Shown here in pieces: positions 14,369 to 21,957 of a DNA stretch of 21,957 nucleotides (its first letter is position 1; each line of letters starts with the position of its first letter). Position numbers and translations under genes: made by a program. Source of the DNA: a virus. The notes below the pieces were generated by a model that did not search any database, was not told where the DNA came from, and saw nothing but the letters and a program-made list of their open reading frames with translations. The stretch lies in IMG/VR virus record IMGVR_UViG_3300042471_000435, positions 1-21,957 of that record. One strand, written 5' to 3'.

Positions 14369-14659
14369 ATGATAATATTAAGACCATCTGAAGAAACTCA
14401 AATTGTAACTATTATACCTCGTTATGAAGCGGATTTAGTTACTTTAAAAATTCGTGATGAAAGCAAAGCCACAGAAGAAACTTTTGATGATTTGTCGGCC
14501 GTTTATAGTTATGGTTATTTGACTTTTGAATTTGACAAAACAGTAAGCGAAGGAAGCACATTTGAATTTGAAGTTTACGATAATGAAAATACACTATTTC
14601 GAGGCAAAGCATTTGCAACGGATCAAACAGATTTACAAAATTATAAAATCAATCAATAA
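14369..14659 (+). CDS. Small beta-rich head/neck-block protein, 96 aa
   Basis: The start is ATG 14369 (MIILRPSEETQIVTIIPRYE), not an in-frame ATG at 14321, because the latter lies within the terminator hairpin and would be upstream of the promoter. The protein is a series of beta strands with acidic loops, ending FRGKAFATDQTDLQNYKINQ. A similar short protein with IPRxYx near the start and a [FY]xTxQ-like end is found next to portal genes in Bacteroidota phages. It overlaps the portal start by one base (TAATG). Its role is unknown; it may be a head decoration or portal accessory. Confidence 0.7.
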   Translation: MIILRPSEETQIVTIIPRYEADLVTLKIRDESKATEETFDDLSAVYSYGYLTFEFDKTVSEGSTFEFEVYDNENTLFRGKAFATDQTDLQNYKINQ

Positions 14660-16311
14660 TGGGAGATTTAAGAACAATAAGTTTAAGCGCATTTGATACG
14701 CAGATTTTTGAAGAAGTAAAACCAAGCGGTAAAACTTATGTATTAAATGGCAAAAACAATGAAGGGTATGATTATGTAATTAATCGTTACAAATATTCTC
14801 CAACAAACGCAGCTATTTTAGACAGTTATTACTCTTATACTTATGGCCAAGGTTTGACTGCAAATTATATGGCTAACCAGGCCATCCAAATGGCTAAAGT
14901 CAACAAACTATTTACAAAAGATATAGTTCGTAAATTAGTAAAAGATTATACCTTATTTCATGAATGTAGTTTTGAGATAATTTTAGGTAAAACAGGAAAT
15001 GAAATTGCACAAATAAATCACTTGCCAAAAAATAAAGTAGTTCCAAATGAAGTTGATGAAAATGGAGTTATTAATTCATATTGGTATTCTTACGATTGGA
15101 GTGATACAAGAAAATATCCGCCAACTCAAATACCGGTATTTGTTCAAGGCACAACAGAAAAAAAGACAGTCTTTGTAATCAAGGAATATTCAATAAACGA
15201 TTTCTATTTTGCAAGGCCATCTTATTATTCAGGCTTAAATTATGCTGAATTAGAAGAGCAAATTTCTGTTTATTGTGTGAACCATATTAAGAACGGATTG
15301 AGCGCAGGGCATATCATAAATGTAAACGAGGGCGTTACTGATGACGAGGTTAAAACGCAATTTGAACGTAACATTATAAAAAAATGGACAGGTGCAAATA
15401 ACGCTAATAAATTTATTTTATCATTTAATTCAAACAAAGACAATGCCACTACGATTGAAACAATAACCATAGCAGATGCACACCAACAATATCAATTTTT
15501 AACAGAGGAAGCGAGAAAGCAATTATTGACAGCTCACAAAGTTGTAAGCGGTGCAATTTTAGGTATTCAATCGGGAACAGGATTTAGCAGTAATGCAGAT
15601 GAAATCGAAACTGCATTTAACGAAACAATGTTGAATGTTATTACGCCAATGCAAAATGCTTTAACCGATGGATTCGAGTACGTATTAGGTCAAAATAAAA
15701 TTACTTTAGAATTGTATTTTATGAATTTGCGACCTAAAAAAGTTGAAGTTGAAACGGAAGTAAAACTATCAGAAGAAAAAAAAAAAATAGGTAGTGAGCT
15801 TATTGAGTTAGGTGAGGATGAAGATTTAGAGAATTACGAGTTAATTGAGTGCAAACCTGTTGACTATGAAGAAGAAGAAAAGTTATCTTATAAATTTGCC
15901 ACAAGCACAGGAACTGCAAACTCAAATCGAAGAAGTATTTACGATACTGATTTTTATCTTTTTCGTTATAGATACGCAGGTAATTCATCACCCGAAAGAG
16001 AATTTTGTAAAAATATGATGAGTGCAAATAAGATTTACAGAAGAGAGGATATTGAAGCCATGGGAGATATTACAGTAAACCCCGGATTCGGTAAACATCC
16101 TAACCCAAATAATCCGTATTCTATTTGGAAATATAAGGGCGGTGGCTTGTTAAGTGCCACATTTACAGGTGGAACTTGCAAACACTATTGGGAAAAATTA
16201 ACCTATAAAATTAAAGATGTTAAACCTGATGTTAAATCACCAATTGCTATTGACGATGCAAAAAAAGATAGAGCAAGTGGAATAGCAGGAATAGCACCTC
16301 ACGACATATAA
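14659..16311 (+). CDS. Portal protein with MuF-like C-terminal domain
   Basis: 550 aa. The first about 380 residues resemble a phage portal: an N-terminal arm, beta wing (HECSFEIILGKTG around 101-113), then a helical stem/clip region with LTEEARKQLLTAHKVVSGAI and an acidic C-terminal linker (about 375-405). The last about 110 residues are separate: SPEREFCKNMM, YRREDIEAM, NPGFG and KGGGLL...CKHYW. The spacing of the R-x-FC, D-I-x-x-M and C-x-H-x-W elements resembles a Mu gpF (MuF) head-morphogenesis domain. The portal forms the dodecameric DNA gate with TerL. Here it lies about 10.7 kb downstream of terL. A portal alone without MuF is the more cautious call. Confidence 0.8.
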   Translation: MGDLRTISLSAFDTQIFEEVKPSGKTYVLNGKNNEGYDYVINRYKYSPTNAAILDSYYSYTYGQGLTANYMANQAIQMAKVNKLFTKDIVRKLVKDYTLFHECSFEIILGKTGNEIAQINHLPKNKVVPNEVDENGVINSYWYSYDWSDTRKYPPTQIPVFVQGTTEKKTVFVIKEYSINDFYFARPSYYSGLNYAELEEQISVYCVNHIKNGLSAGHIINVNEGVTDDEVKTQFERNIIKKWTGANNANKFILSFNSNKDNATTIETITIADAHQQYQFLTEEARKQLLTAHKVVSGAILGIQSGTGFSSNADEIETAFNETMLNVITPMQNALTDGFEYVLGQNKITLELYFMNLRPKKVEVETEVKLSEEKKKIGSELIELGEDEDLENYELIECKPVDYEEEEKLSYKFATSTGTANSNRRSIYDTDFYLFRYRYAGNSSPEREFCKNMMSANKIYRREDIEAMGDITVNPGFGKHPNPNNPYSIWKYKGGGLLSATFTGGTCKHYWEKLTYKIKDVKPDVKSPIAIDDAKKDRASGIAGIAPHDI

Positions 16312-16319
16312 AATAAATT

Positions 16320-16845
16320 ATGATACTATTAATAACACCGCAGCAAGTAGTCGCAAAAACGCCTTTAAATGGGAATATTGACTTTGATAAAATAGTGCCT
16401 TGCATTGAGGATGCACAAATAACAGATTTAGAGCCTCTAATTGGCCAAGTTTTATATGATAAGATTTGCACCGATTTTGAGAATGAGGAATTACAAGATA
16501 AATATTTGATTTTATACGAGGATTTTATAGTTGACTTTTTAATTCGTGCAACCGCTAAAAATGTTCTTTTGGTTTTAGCTTATCAAATCTCAAATGGTGG
16601 TGTTTATAAGCATACTGCTGAAAATACAGAAAGCGTAACTAAATCAGAGGTTGATTATTTAATGGTTCAGCAAAGAAGTAAGCAAGAAGTTTTCGGACTT
16701 AGAATGCAAAAATGGTTATCTTACAACAAAATACCGGAATATACAAAACACAGCGATACAATTTCAAGAAAAAAATTAAATGTTGGCAGTTGGTGGTTTG
16801 GGAATAATAGTTGTAATGATTGCGGAAATATAGAAATTGACACTT

Positions 16846-16859
<14 letters not shown>
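16320..16859 (+). CDS. Head-tail connector-like protein (DUF6712 style)
   Basis: 179 aa, 8 bases after the portal gene. The start MILLITPQQVVAKTPLNGNI and the segment DFDKIVPCIEDAQITDLEPL with IGQVLYDKI (about residues 22-50) match a connector family found in Bacteroidota phages. A long helical core follows, then a short tail with CNDCGN (about 164-169). Such proteins form the neck ring below the portal. The position directly after the portal supports the call. The C-terminal CxxC is small and may or may not bind metal. Confidence 0.7.
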
Positions 16860-18708
<1,849 letters not shown>

Positions 18709-18709
<1 letters not shown>

Positions 18710-19146
18710 TGAAAACAATAATAAATATAACAACTAATCAAGTTGTCGGAGTTACTTACTCAAATGAGTGTTTAGAAACTGAAATATTAATCGATGAACT
18801 TTTACAAGTTGAAATGGTTAAACCTTATTTTAACTTTGATACGAGAGAGTTTTACGAGGGTGCAACACCGGAAGAAATTGAACAAGCGTTTAAAGACAAA
18901 ACACCATCAGAAAGTCAACTATGGAGAGTTAGAACTATTTTAAATTTAATGAATTTAATACCTACTATTGAGAGTGCATTAGACCAATTAGAAGAACCAA
19001 CAAAAACTGCTGCTAAAAATGTATGGAACTATGGCACAACAATAGAAAGATACTCGCAAACTGTTTTATTTATTCAATCAGTTACACAAATGACTGATGA
19101 CCAAGTTGACGAAATATTCCAACAAGCCGAAGCTATACAAATATAA
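18709..19146 (+). CDS. Tail-fibre-associated protein candidate
   Basis: 145 aa, starting at the last base of the fibre gene's stop codon. The N-terminal half is short beta strands with YFNFDTREFYEGATPEEIEQ (residues about 44-63). The C-terminal half is helical: SESQLWRVRTILNLMNLIPT, AKNVWNYGTTIERYS and MTDDQVDEIFQQA. This combination (residues about 75-142) is common in proteins encoded right after phage fibres and may be a fibre-assembly chaperone or virion-bound partner. The resemblance includes the WNYGTTIER-like W-N-Y segment before a polar helix. The function is inferred. Confidence 0.6.
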
Positions 19147-19148
19147 AA

Positions 19149-19331
19149 ATGAGCAAAGAAACTTTAGACAAATTACTAAACAAATTTATTAGCAGAAAGC
19201 TATTAGTTTTTTTTATAGCGTGTGTTGGTTTATTTTTTAGTAATATAACATCCGGAGACTGGGTAATTGTTGCGAGTGCTTATATAGGCATTCAAGGTTT
19301 TACTGATATTGTCTCGAAATTAAAAACATAA
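19149..19331 (+). CDS. Holin-like membrane protein, 60 aa
   Basis: The protein has two hydrophobic stretches, LLVFFIACVGLFF (about residues 18-30) and WVIVASAYIGIQGF (about 38-51), flanked by charged ends (MSKETLDKLLNKFISRK and a lysine-rich tail). Size, topology and position directly before a lysozyme fit a small holin that permeabilises the inner membrane to release the endolysin. It is followed 2 bases later by a second small membrane protein. Which of the two is the holin cannot be told; an antiholin pair is possible. Confidence 0.65.
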   Translation: MSKETLDKLLNKFISRKLLVFFIACVGLFFSNITSGDWVIVASAYIGIQGFTDIVSKLKT

Positions 19332-19333
19332 TA

Positions 19334-19504
19334 ATGAATAATGCACACGACATAAAACTTTTGATAGTAAATGGATTTTTAATTAGTTTCAGTTTTTCTA
19401 ATGTAGAATTAGGATTGAAGATTTTTTCATTATTATTAGCTATTGGATATACTACTCGCAGATGGTGGCTGATGGAAAAAAATAAAAAAAATGAAGCTGA
19501 ATAA
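19334..19504 (+). CDS. Second small membrane protein of the lysis block, 56 aa
   Basis: ATG 19334, TAA 19502-19504. The hydrophobic part (LLIVNGFLISFSF and then FSLLLAIGYT, about residues 9-40) gives one or two membrane passes, and the C-terminus is charged (RRWWLMEKNKKNEAE). It overlaps the lysozyme start by 14 bases. It could be an antiholin, pinholin or spanin-like component. No lipoprotein box is present, so it is not an outer-membrane spanin. Confidence 0.65.
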   Translation: MNNAHDIKLLIVNGFLISFSFSNVELGLKIFSLLLAIGYTTRRWWLMEKNKKNEAE

Positions 19505-19940
19505 AGAAGGATACGACCTTATAAAATTATTTGAAGGATTGAGCCTTAAACCTTATTTATGTAGCGCAAAAGTGCCTACTATTGGTTATGGCTCGACTTT
19601 TTATGAGAATAACAAGAAAGTTTTAATGTCAGATCCACCAATTACTAAACAACGTGCTGAAGAATTACTACAATTAAGTGCTGATAGGTTTGCTCGTAAA
19701 GTTTTTAATTTAGTTAAAAAGCCAATTACTCAAAATCAACTAAACGCTTTAACATCCTTTGCCTACAATTTAGGATCGGGAGCTTTGGCTTCTTCTACTT
19801 TATTAAAAAAGGTAAATGTAAATCCAAACGATTTGACTATTAGAAATGAATTTTTGCGTTGGAATAAAGCCAATGGAGTTGCATTAAAAGGCTTAACTAA
19901 TCGAAGAATAAAAGAAGCTGATTTATATTTCACTCCTTAA
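19491..19940 (+). CDS. Phage lysozyme (GH24 endolysin)
   Basis: 149 aa, within the usual GH24 range. It hydrolyses the MurNAc-GlcNAc bond in peptidoglycan. The catalytic glutamate is E15 in LFEGLSLKPY; T30 in PTIGYGST fits the third residue of the Glu/Asp-Cys/Thr triad. C24 takes the place of the T4 Asp20, a substitution that is common and functional in natural GH24 enzymes. ITQNQLNALTSFAYNLGSGA (residues about 79-98) is the second typical family segment, and LTNRRIKEADLY the C-terminal one. It has no signal peptide, so a holin is needed. A Rho-independent terminator follows immediately. Confidence 0.92.
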   Translation: MKLNKEGYDLIKLFEGLSLKPYLCSAKVPTIGYGSTFYENNKKVLMSDPPITKQRAEELLQLSADRFARKVFNLVKKPITQNQLNALTSFAYNLGSGALASSTLLKKVNVNPNDLTIRNEFLRWNKANGVALKGLTNRRIKEADLYFTP

Positions 19941-19965
19941 AGTATTGTTATTCAATACTTTTTTT
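19940..19965 (+). terminator. Rho-independent terminator after the lysozyme gene
   Basis: AAGTATTG (19940-19947) pairs with CAATACTT (19953-19960) across a 5-base loop, followed by a T-run to 19965. It begins at the lysozyme stop codon and closes the structural/lysis transcription unit. It physically overlaps the next promoter. Confidence 0.8.
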
Positions 19966-19974
19966 GTAGGTTTG
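19945..19974 (+). promoter_or_regulatory. Bacteroidota-type promoter overlapping the terminator
   Basis: TTG (19945-19947), 19 bases, then TAGGTTTG (19967-19974), which fits TAnnTTTG. This is the same 19-base spacing as the two leftward promoters. The -33 TTG lies in the terminator's left arm. The start site would be near 19980, giving a short leader before the ATG at 19995. Confidence 0.6.
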
Positions 19975-19994
19975 AATAACCAAATTAAAAACTT

Positions 19995-21020
19995 ATGAGC
20001 ATAAAAGGCAATCAAAACGCTGCTACTTACAAAAAAGATATTGTTTTATCTTTTATAAATCAGTTCCCAAATGCAACTACAATGGCCATTTCACGATTAA
20101 TTTATGATAAACATAAATTAGACTTTAGTTCACTTGATACCGTAAGAACAAACGTTAGAAGATATAGAGGCGAAAATGGTAAAAATAGTTCACCTATTTC
20201 AAAAGCGGGAGTGCGTACTGAAACTCAAAAAAAACAATCTATGAGCAGAATAATTGATTTACCGGATAGCGATTACGAAAAATGTGAAGCCTTTATTATT
20301 CCAAAAGGCCAAAACAATATTTTAATTTTAAGTGACATTCATTTCCCTTATCAAGATAACAAAGCGTTAGAACTTGCTTTAAATTACGGACTTGAAAATA
20401 AAGTCAATACAATATATTTAAATGGTGATATTGCTGACTTTTACCAATGCAGTCGATTTACTAAAGACAGACGATTGAGAGATATGGCGGGAGAGTTAGA
20501 AATGGTTAGAGGATTTCTAAAAATGATGCAAGATTTATTCAAATGCCCGATTTACTATAAAATCGGAAATCACGAAAAAAGATACGAAGATTATTTGATG
20601 ATTAAAGCTCCGGAGTTATTAGGGATTGATGATTTTAAACTTGAACAACTTTTGCGATTTAGGGAGTTTGGTGTTACATTGGTTAAAGATAAGCAAATGG
20701 CAATGGCAGGAAATCTTCCAATACTTCATGGCCATGAGTGGTTTGGTGGATTTGCACCTCCTGTTAATCCTGCAAGGGGTTTGTTTATGAAGGCCAAAGA
20801 GAGTGCAATCGTAGGTCACCATCATCGCACATCAGAACACACAGAAAAGACTTTAAGCGGTGAAGTTACAACAACTTGGTCAACAGGATGCCTTTGCGGT
20901 TTGGAGCCGGAATATGCGCCTTATAATAATTATAATCATGGGTTTGCTCACGTTAAGGTAGCAAATGATGGAAATTATGAGTTAAAAAATATAAGAATAA
21001 TCAATTATAAAATTGTGTAA
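19995..21020 (+). CDS. HTH-fused calcineurin-like metallophosphoesterase
   Basis: 341 aa. The N-terminal about 65 residues (KGNQNAATYKKDIVLSFINQ, then a basic RTNVRRYRGEN) look like a winged or plain HTH DNA-binding part. The C-terminal part has all calcineurin-type metal motifs: SDIH (D114, H116), NGD (D145), GNHE (N192, H193), HGHE (H245, H247) and GHHH (H275-H277). Such enzymes hydrolyse phosphate esters using two metal ions and are found as phosphatases or nucleases. In a phage, roles in DNA processing, RNA or nucleotide metabolism are possible, and DNA binding by the N-terminus would suggest a nuclease. It is driven by its own promoter after the lysis terminator, so it may be expressed early or throughout infection. 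Confidence 0.88.
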   Translation: MSIKGNQNAATYKKDIVLSFINQFPNATTMAISRLIYDKHKLDFSSLDTVRTNVRRYRGENGKNSSPISKAGVRTETQKKQSMSRIIDLPDSDYEKCEAFIIPKGQNNILILSDIHFPYQDNKALELALNYGLENKVNTIYLNGDIADFYQCSRFTKDRRLRDMAGELEMVRGFLKMMQDLFKCPIYYKIGNHEKRYEDYLMIKAPELLGIDDFKLEQLLRFREFGVTLVKDKQMAMAGNLPILHGHEWFGGFAPPVNPARGLFMKAKESAIVGHHHRTSEHTEKTLSGEVTTTWSTGCLCGLEPEYAPYNNYNHGFAHVKVANDGNYELKNIRIINYKIV

Positions 21021-21160
21021 TGGAAAACAAAGTTCCGCCAAATCTTGATTCGCAAATTGAGAAAGTAGCGAATAAAATTTTAAGACAATATTTAAGAGGT
21101 CAAAACTGCGAAAAAACAAATGCTATTTATAGAGAATTATTAAAACAAAAAAATGGCTGA
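21020..21160 (+). CDS. Small hypothetical phage protein, 46 aa
   Basis: ATG 21020 overlaps the preceding stop (TAATG), and TGA at 21158-21160 overlaps the next start by 8 bases. The translation (MENKVPPNLDSQIEKVANKI start) is a charged helical peptide with one cysteine at residue 30. The two overlaps make a real gene likely. No family is recognised. Confidence 0.6.
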   Translation: MENKVPPNLDSQIEKVANKILRQYLRGQNCEKTNAIYRELLKQKNG

Positions 21161-21380
21161 TATAGCAAAGTGTTCAGACAGTTTATGTCCAAGTAAAGAT
21201 TACTGTTATAGGTTTACTGCTCCGGTTGGAATGTATCAAACTTATGGAGCATTTAACAGAGAAGAGGATGCAGAAAATTGTAATATGTTTTGGAGTAATG
21301 GTATATGTAAATATTGCGGTTTAGAAAATGATAATCACAAATTAAGTTGTACTACTTGTAAAATCCAAATTAACTTATGA
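21153..21380 (+). CDS. Cys-rich conserved phage protein with zinc-ribbon-like end, 75 aa
   Basis: The start MADIAKCSDSLCPSKDYCYR (C7, C12, C18) is a pattern common in Bacteroidota phage proteins that end near a cysteine-aromatic segment (here C43-N-M-F-W). This copy has an extra C-terminal segment with C52-x2-C55 and C66-x2-C69, which has the spacing of a zinc ribbon. Eight cysteines in 75 residues suggest one or two metal centres. It is coupled by overlaps to both neighbours. Function unknown. Confidence 0.7.
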   Translation: MADIAKCSDSLCPSKDYCYRFTAPVGMYQTYGAFNREEDAENCNMFWSNGICKYCGLENDNHKLSCTTCKIQINL

Positions 21381-21739
21381 TTAGTTTTAAATATTCAACT
21401 CGATTAGTTATTATACTAAAAAATATAGTAATTAAAATACCATTATCAAAAAGAGGATATTTGCAAGGATTAAACGAAAAATATATCTGGAATAAATATC
21501 AAAACATAGTACCTTTAGCAGAGTTAAAATGGATGTATTTAGGTATAGTATGCCAAAAAAGATATAATACAGTTACCGAAATACCAAAAGCAAATGTAAA
21601 ATATTTAAAATATTATGTAAGTGAATTTAATTTTAAAAACTGCGACTTATATAATTGTGAAAATTGGGGAATAGAAAACAATAAATATATTTTATTAGAT
21701 TACGGAATTAATAAAAAAATATCTAATCTATATAAGTAA
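21377..21739 (+). CDS. Miniature kinase-like protein, 120 aa
   Basis: ATG 21377 overlaps the preceding stop (ATGA). The segment NIVIKIPLSKRGYLQGLNEK (about residues 16-35) contains a K-I-P strand like the ATP-binding lysine strand of kinases, and NEKYIWNKY may correspond to the first helix. LGIVCQKRYN (about 55-64) resembles a hinge strand. CDLYNCENWG followed by LLDYGI (about 89-111) resembles the catalytic loop and the DFG segment. The glycine loop and the C-lobe seem missing, so activity is uncertain. A pseudokinase or a related nucleotide-binding protein is the likely alternative. Its stop codon is inside an 18-base palindrome. Confidence 0.5.
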   Translation: MISFKYSTRLVIILKNIVIKIPLSKRGYLQGLNEKYIWNKYQNIVPLAELKWMYLGIVCQKRYNTVTEIPKANVKYLKYYVSEFNFKNCDLYNCENWGIENNKYILLDYGINKKISNLYK

Positions 21740-21752
21740 CTTATAAGTTACT
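21735..21752. repeat. 18-base perfect palindrome at the end of the kinase-like gene
   Basis: AGTAACTTATAAGTTACT reads the same on both strands and contains the TAA stop codon (21737-21739). As RNA it gives a hairpin of about 6-7 pairs, but no T-run follows, so it is not a typical Rho-independent terminator. A dimeric protein binding site is a good alternative. Confidence 0.6.
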
Positions 21753-21767
21753 ATTCGTTTAAAGAAA

Positions 21768-21921
21768 GACCTTAAATTTTAGGGTTTATATTGACACAGA
21801 AAGTAATATCTTTGTCCCATATATTATCTATAATTGGGACTAAATGTATCTTATAGATAACATAATAACTTTAAAATGTGAAATATATATTAATACTAAT
21901 AGCTTATGAATTTTTAAGGTC
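21768..21921. repeat. Nested and interleaved inverted repeats in a non-coding region
   Basis: No ORF of useful length lies in 21740-21957. GACCTTAAA (21768-21776) is the reverse complement of TTTAAGGTC (21913-21921). Inside, GTCCCA (21814-21819) pairs with TGGGAC (21835-21840), and TTATCTATAA (21824-21833) pairs perfectly with TTATAGATAA (21851-21860). The two inner pairs are interleaved in the order of an H-type pseudoknot. A structured RNA, an operator cluster or an origin is possible; strong AT bias makes some pairing likely by chance. Confidence 0.45.
21807..21814 (+). promoter_or_regulatory. Possible Bacteroidota-type -7 box
   Basis: TATCTTTG fits TAnnTTTG. The closest TTG (21791-21793) is only 13 bases upstream, closer than the 19-base spacing of the other promoters here. 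Its last base begins the GTCCCA arm of the interleaved repeats. It would transcribe rightward out of the window into a region with no visible gene. Confidence 0.35.
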
Positions 21922-21957
21922 AAAATTGATTTGGCTATGGTATTATTTAATTAAAAA

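Noticed and set aside
15946-15975. TCGTTATAG in the portal gene as a fourth late promoter
   Set aside because: It lacks ATCA 17 bases upstream, has no ATG 4 bases downstream, and is inside a coding region.
21791-21796. TTGACA as a classical -35 box
   Set aside because: No TATAAT-like element lies about 17 bases downstream, and the host appears to use TTG-N19-TAnnTTTG promoters.

Overview
The window is part of an AT-rich tailed dsDNA phage or prophage (Caudoviricetes, siphovirus-like). The host is probably a member of the Bacteroidota, perhaps a flavobacterium. The evidence for this host is TTG-N19-TAnnTTTG promoters (the Bacteroidota -33/-7 type), the lack of Shine-Dalgarno sequences before genes that often overlap by 1-4 bases, and a set of structural proteins whose sequence style I recognise from Bacteroidota phages. 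No integrase, replication gene, tRNA, rRNA or CRISPR array is visible, so the replication and lysogeny modules, if present, lie outside.

Layout. (1) 1-1494: a leftward operon of seven very small genes (28-107 aa). It runs from a host-type promoter at 1464-1494, and a near-copy of that promoter at 75-105 fires off the left edge. (2) 1518-3992: the rightward early/packaging block: a 71-aa unknown, a compact sigma-factor-like protein, a Cys-pair protein, TerS and TerL. (3) 4024-11625: the tail block: a tail-assembly-chaperone candidate with a -1 frameshift, tail completion, a gp10-like protein, two large tail proteins (the second ending in a BACON-like domain), a 49-aa protein and the tape measure. 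(4) 11665-13695: XkdF-like protease/scaffold and major capsid protein, closed by a hairpin terminator. (5) 13745-14281: candidate tail tube protein, closed by a strong terminator. (6) 14369-19146: 96-aa protein, portal with a MuF-like C-terminus, head-tail connector, small basic protein, tail fibre and fibre partner. (7) 19149-19940: lysis (two small membrane proteins and a GH24 lysozyme), then a terminator. (8) 19995-21739: HTH plus metallophosphoesterase, two small proteins (one Cys-rich), and a miniature kinase-like protein. (9) 21740-21957: non-coding, with several inverted repeats.

Main observation. Three structural transcription units (4024, 11665, 14369) are each preceded by an identically spaced element, ATCA-N13-TCGTTATAT-N4-ATG, with a T- or A-run in the spacer. 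It sits in the intergenic gap at each place. I saw no other copy. Together with the sigma-like gene at 1739-2203, this suggests a phage-encoded late transcription system in which a small ECF-like sigma factor switches on three structural operons, probably producing leaderless mRNAs. This is inference; the motif itself is directly visible.

The gene order is also unusual. Tail genes precede head genes, the portal lies about 10.7 kb after TerL, and the tape measure follows the large tail proteins.
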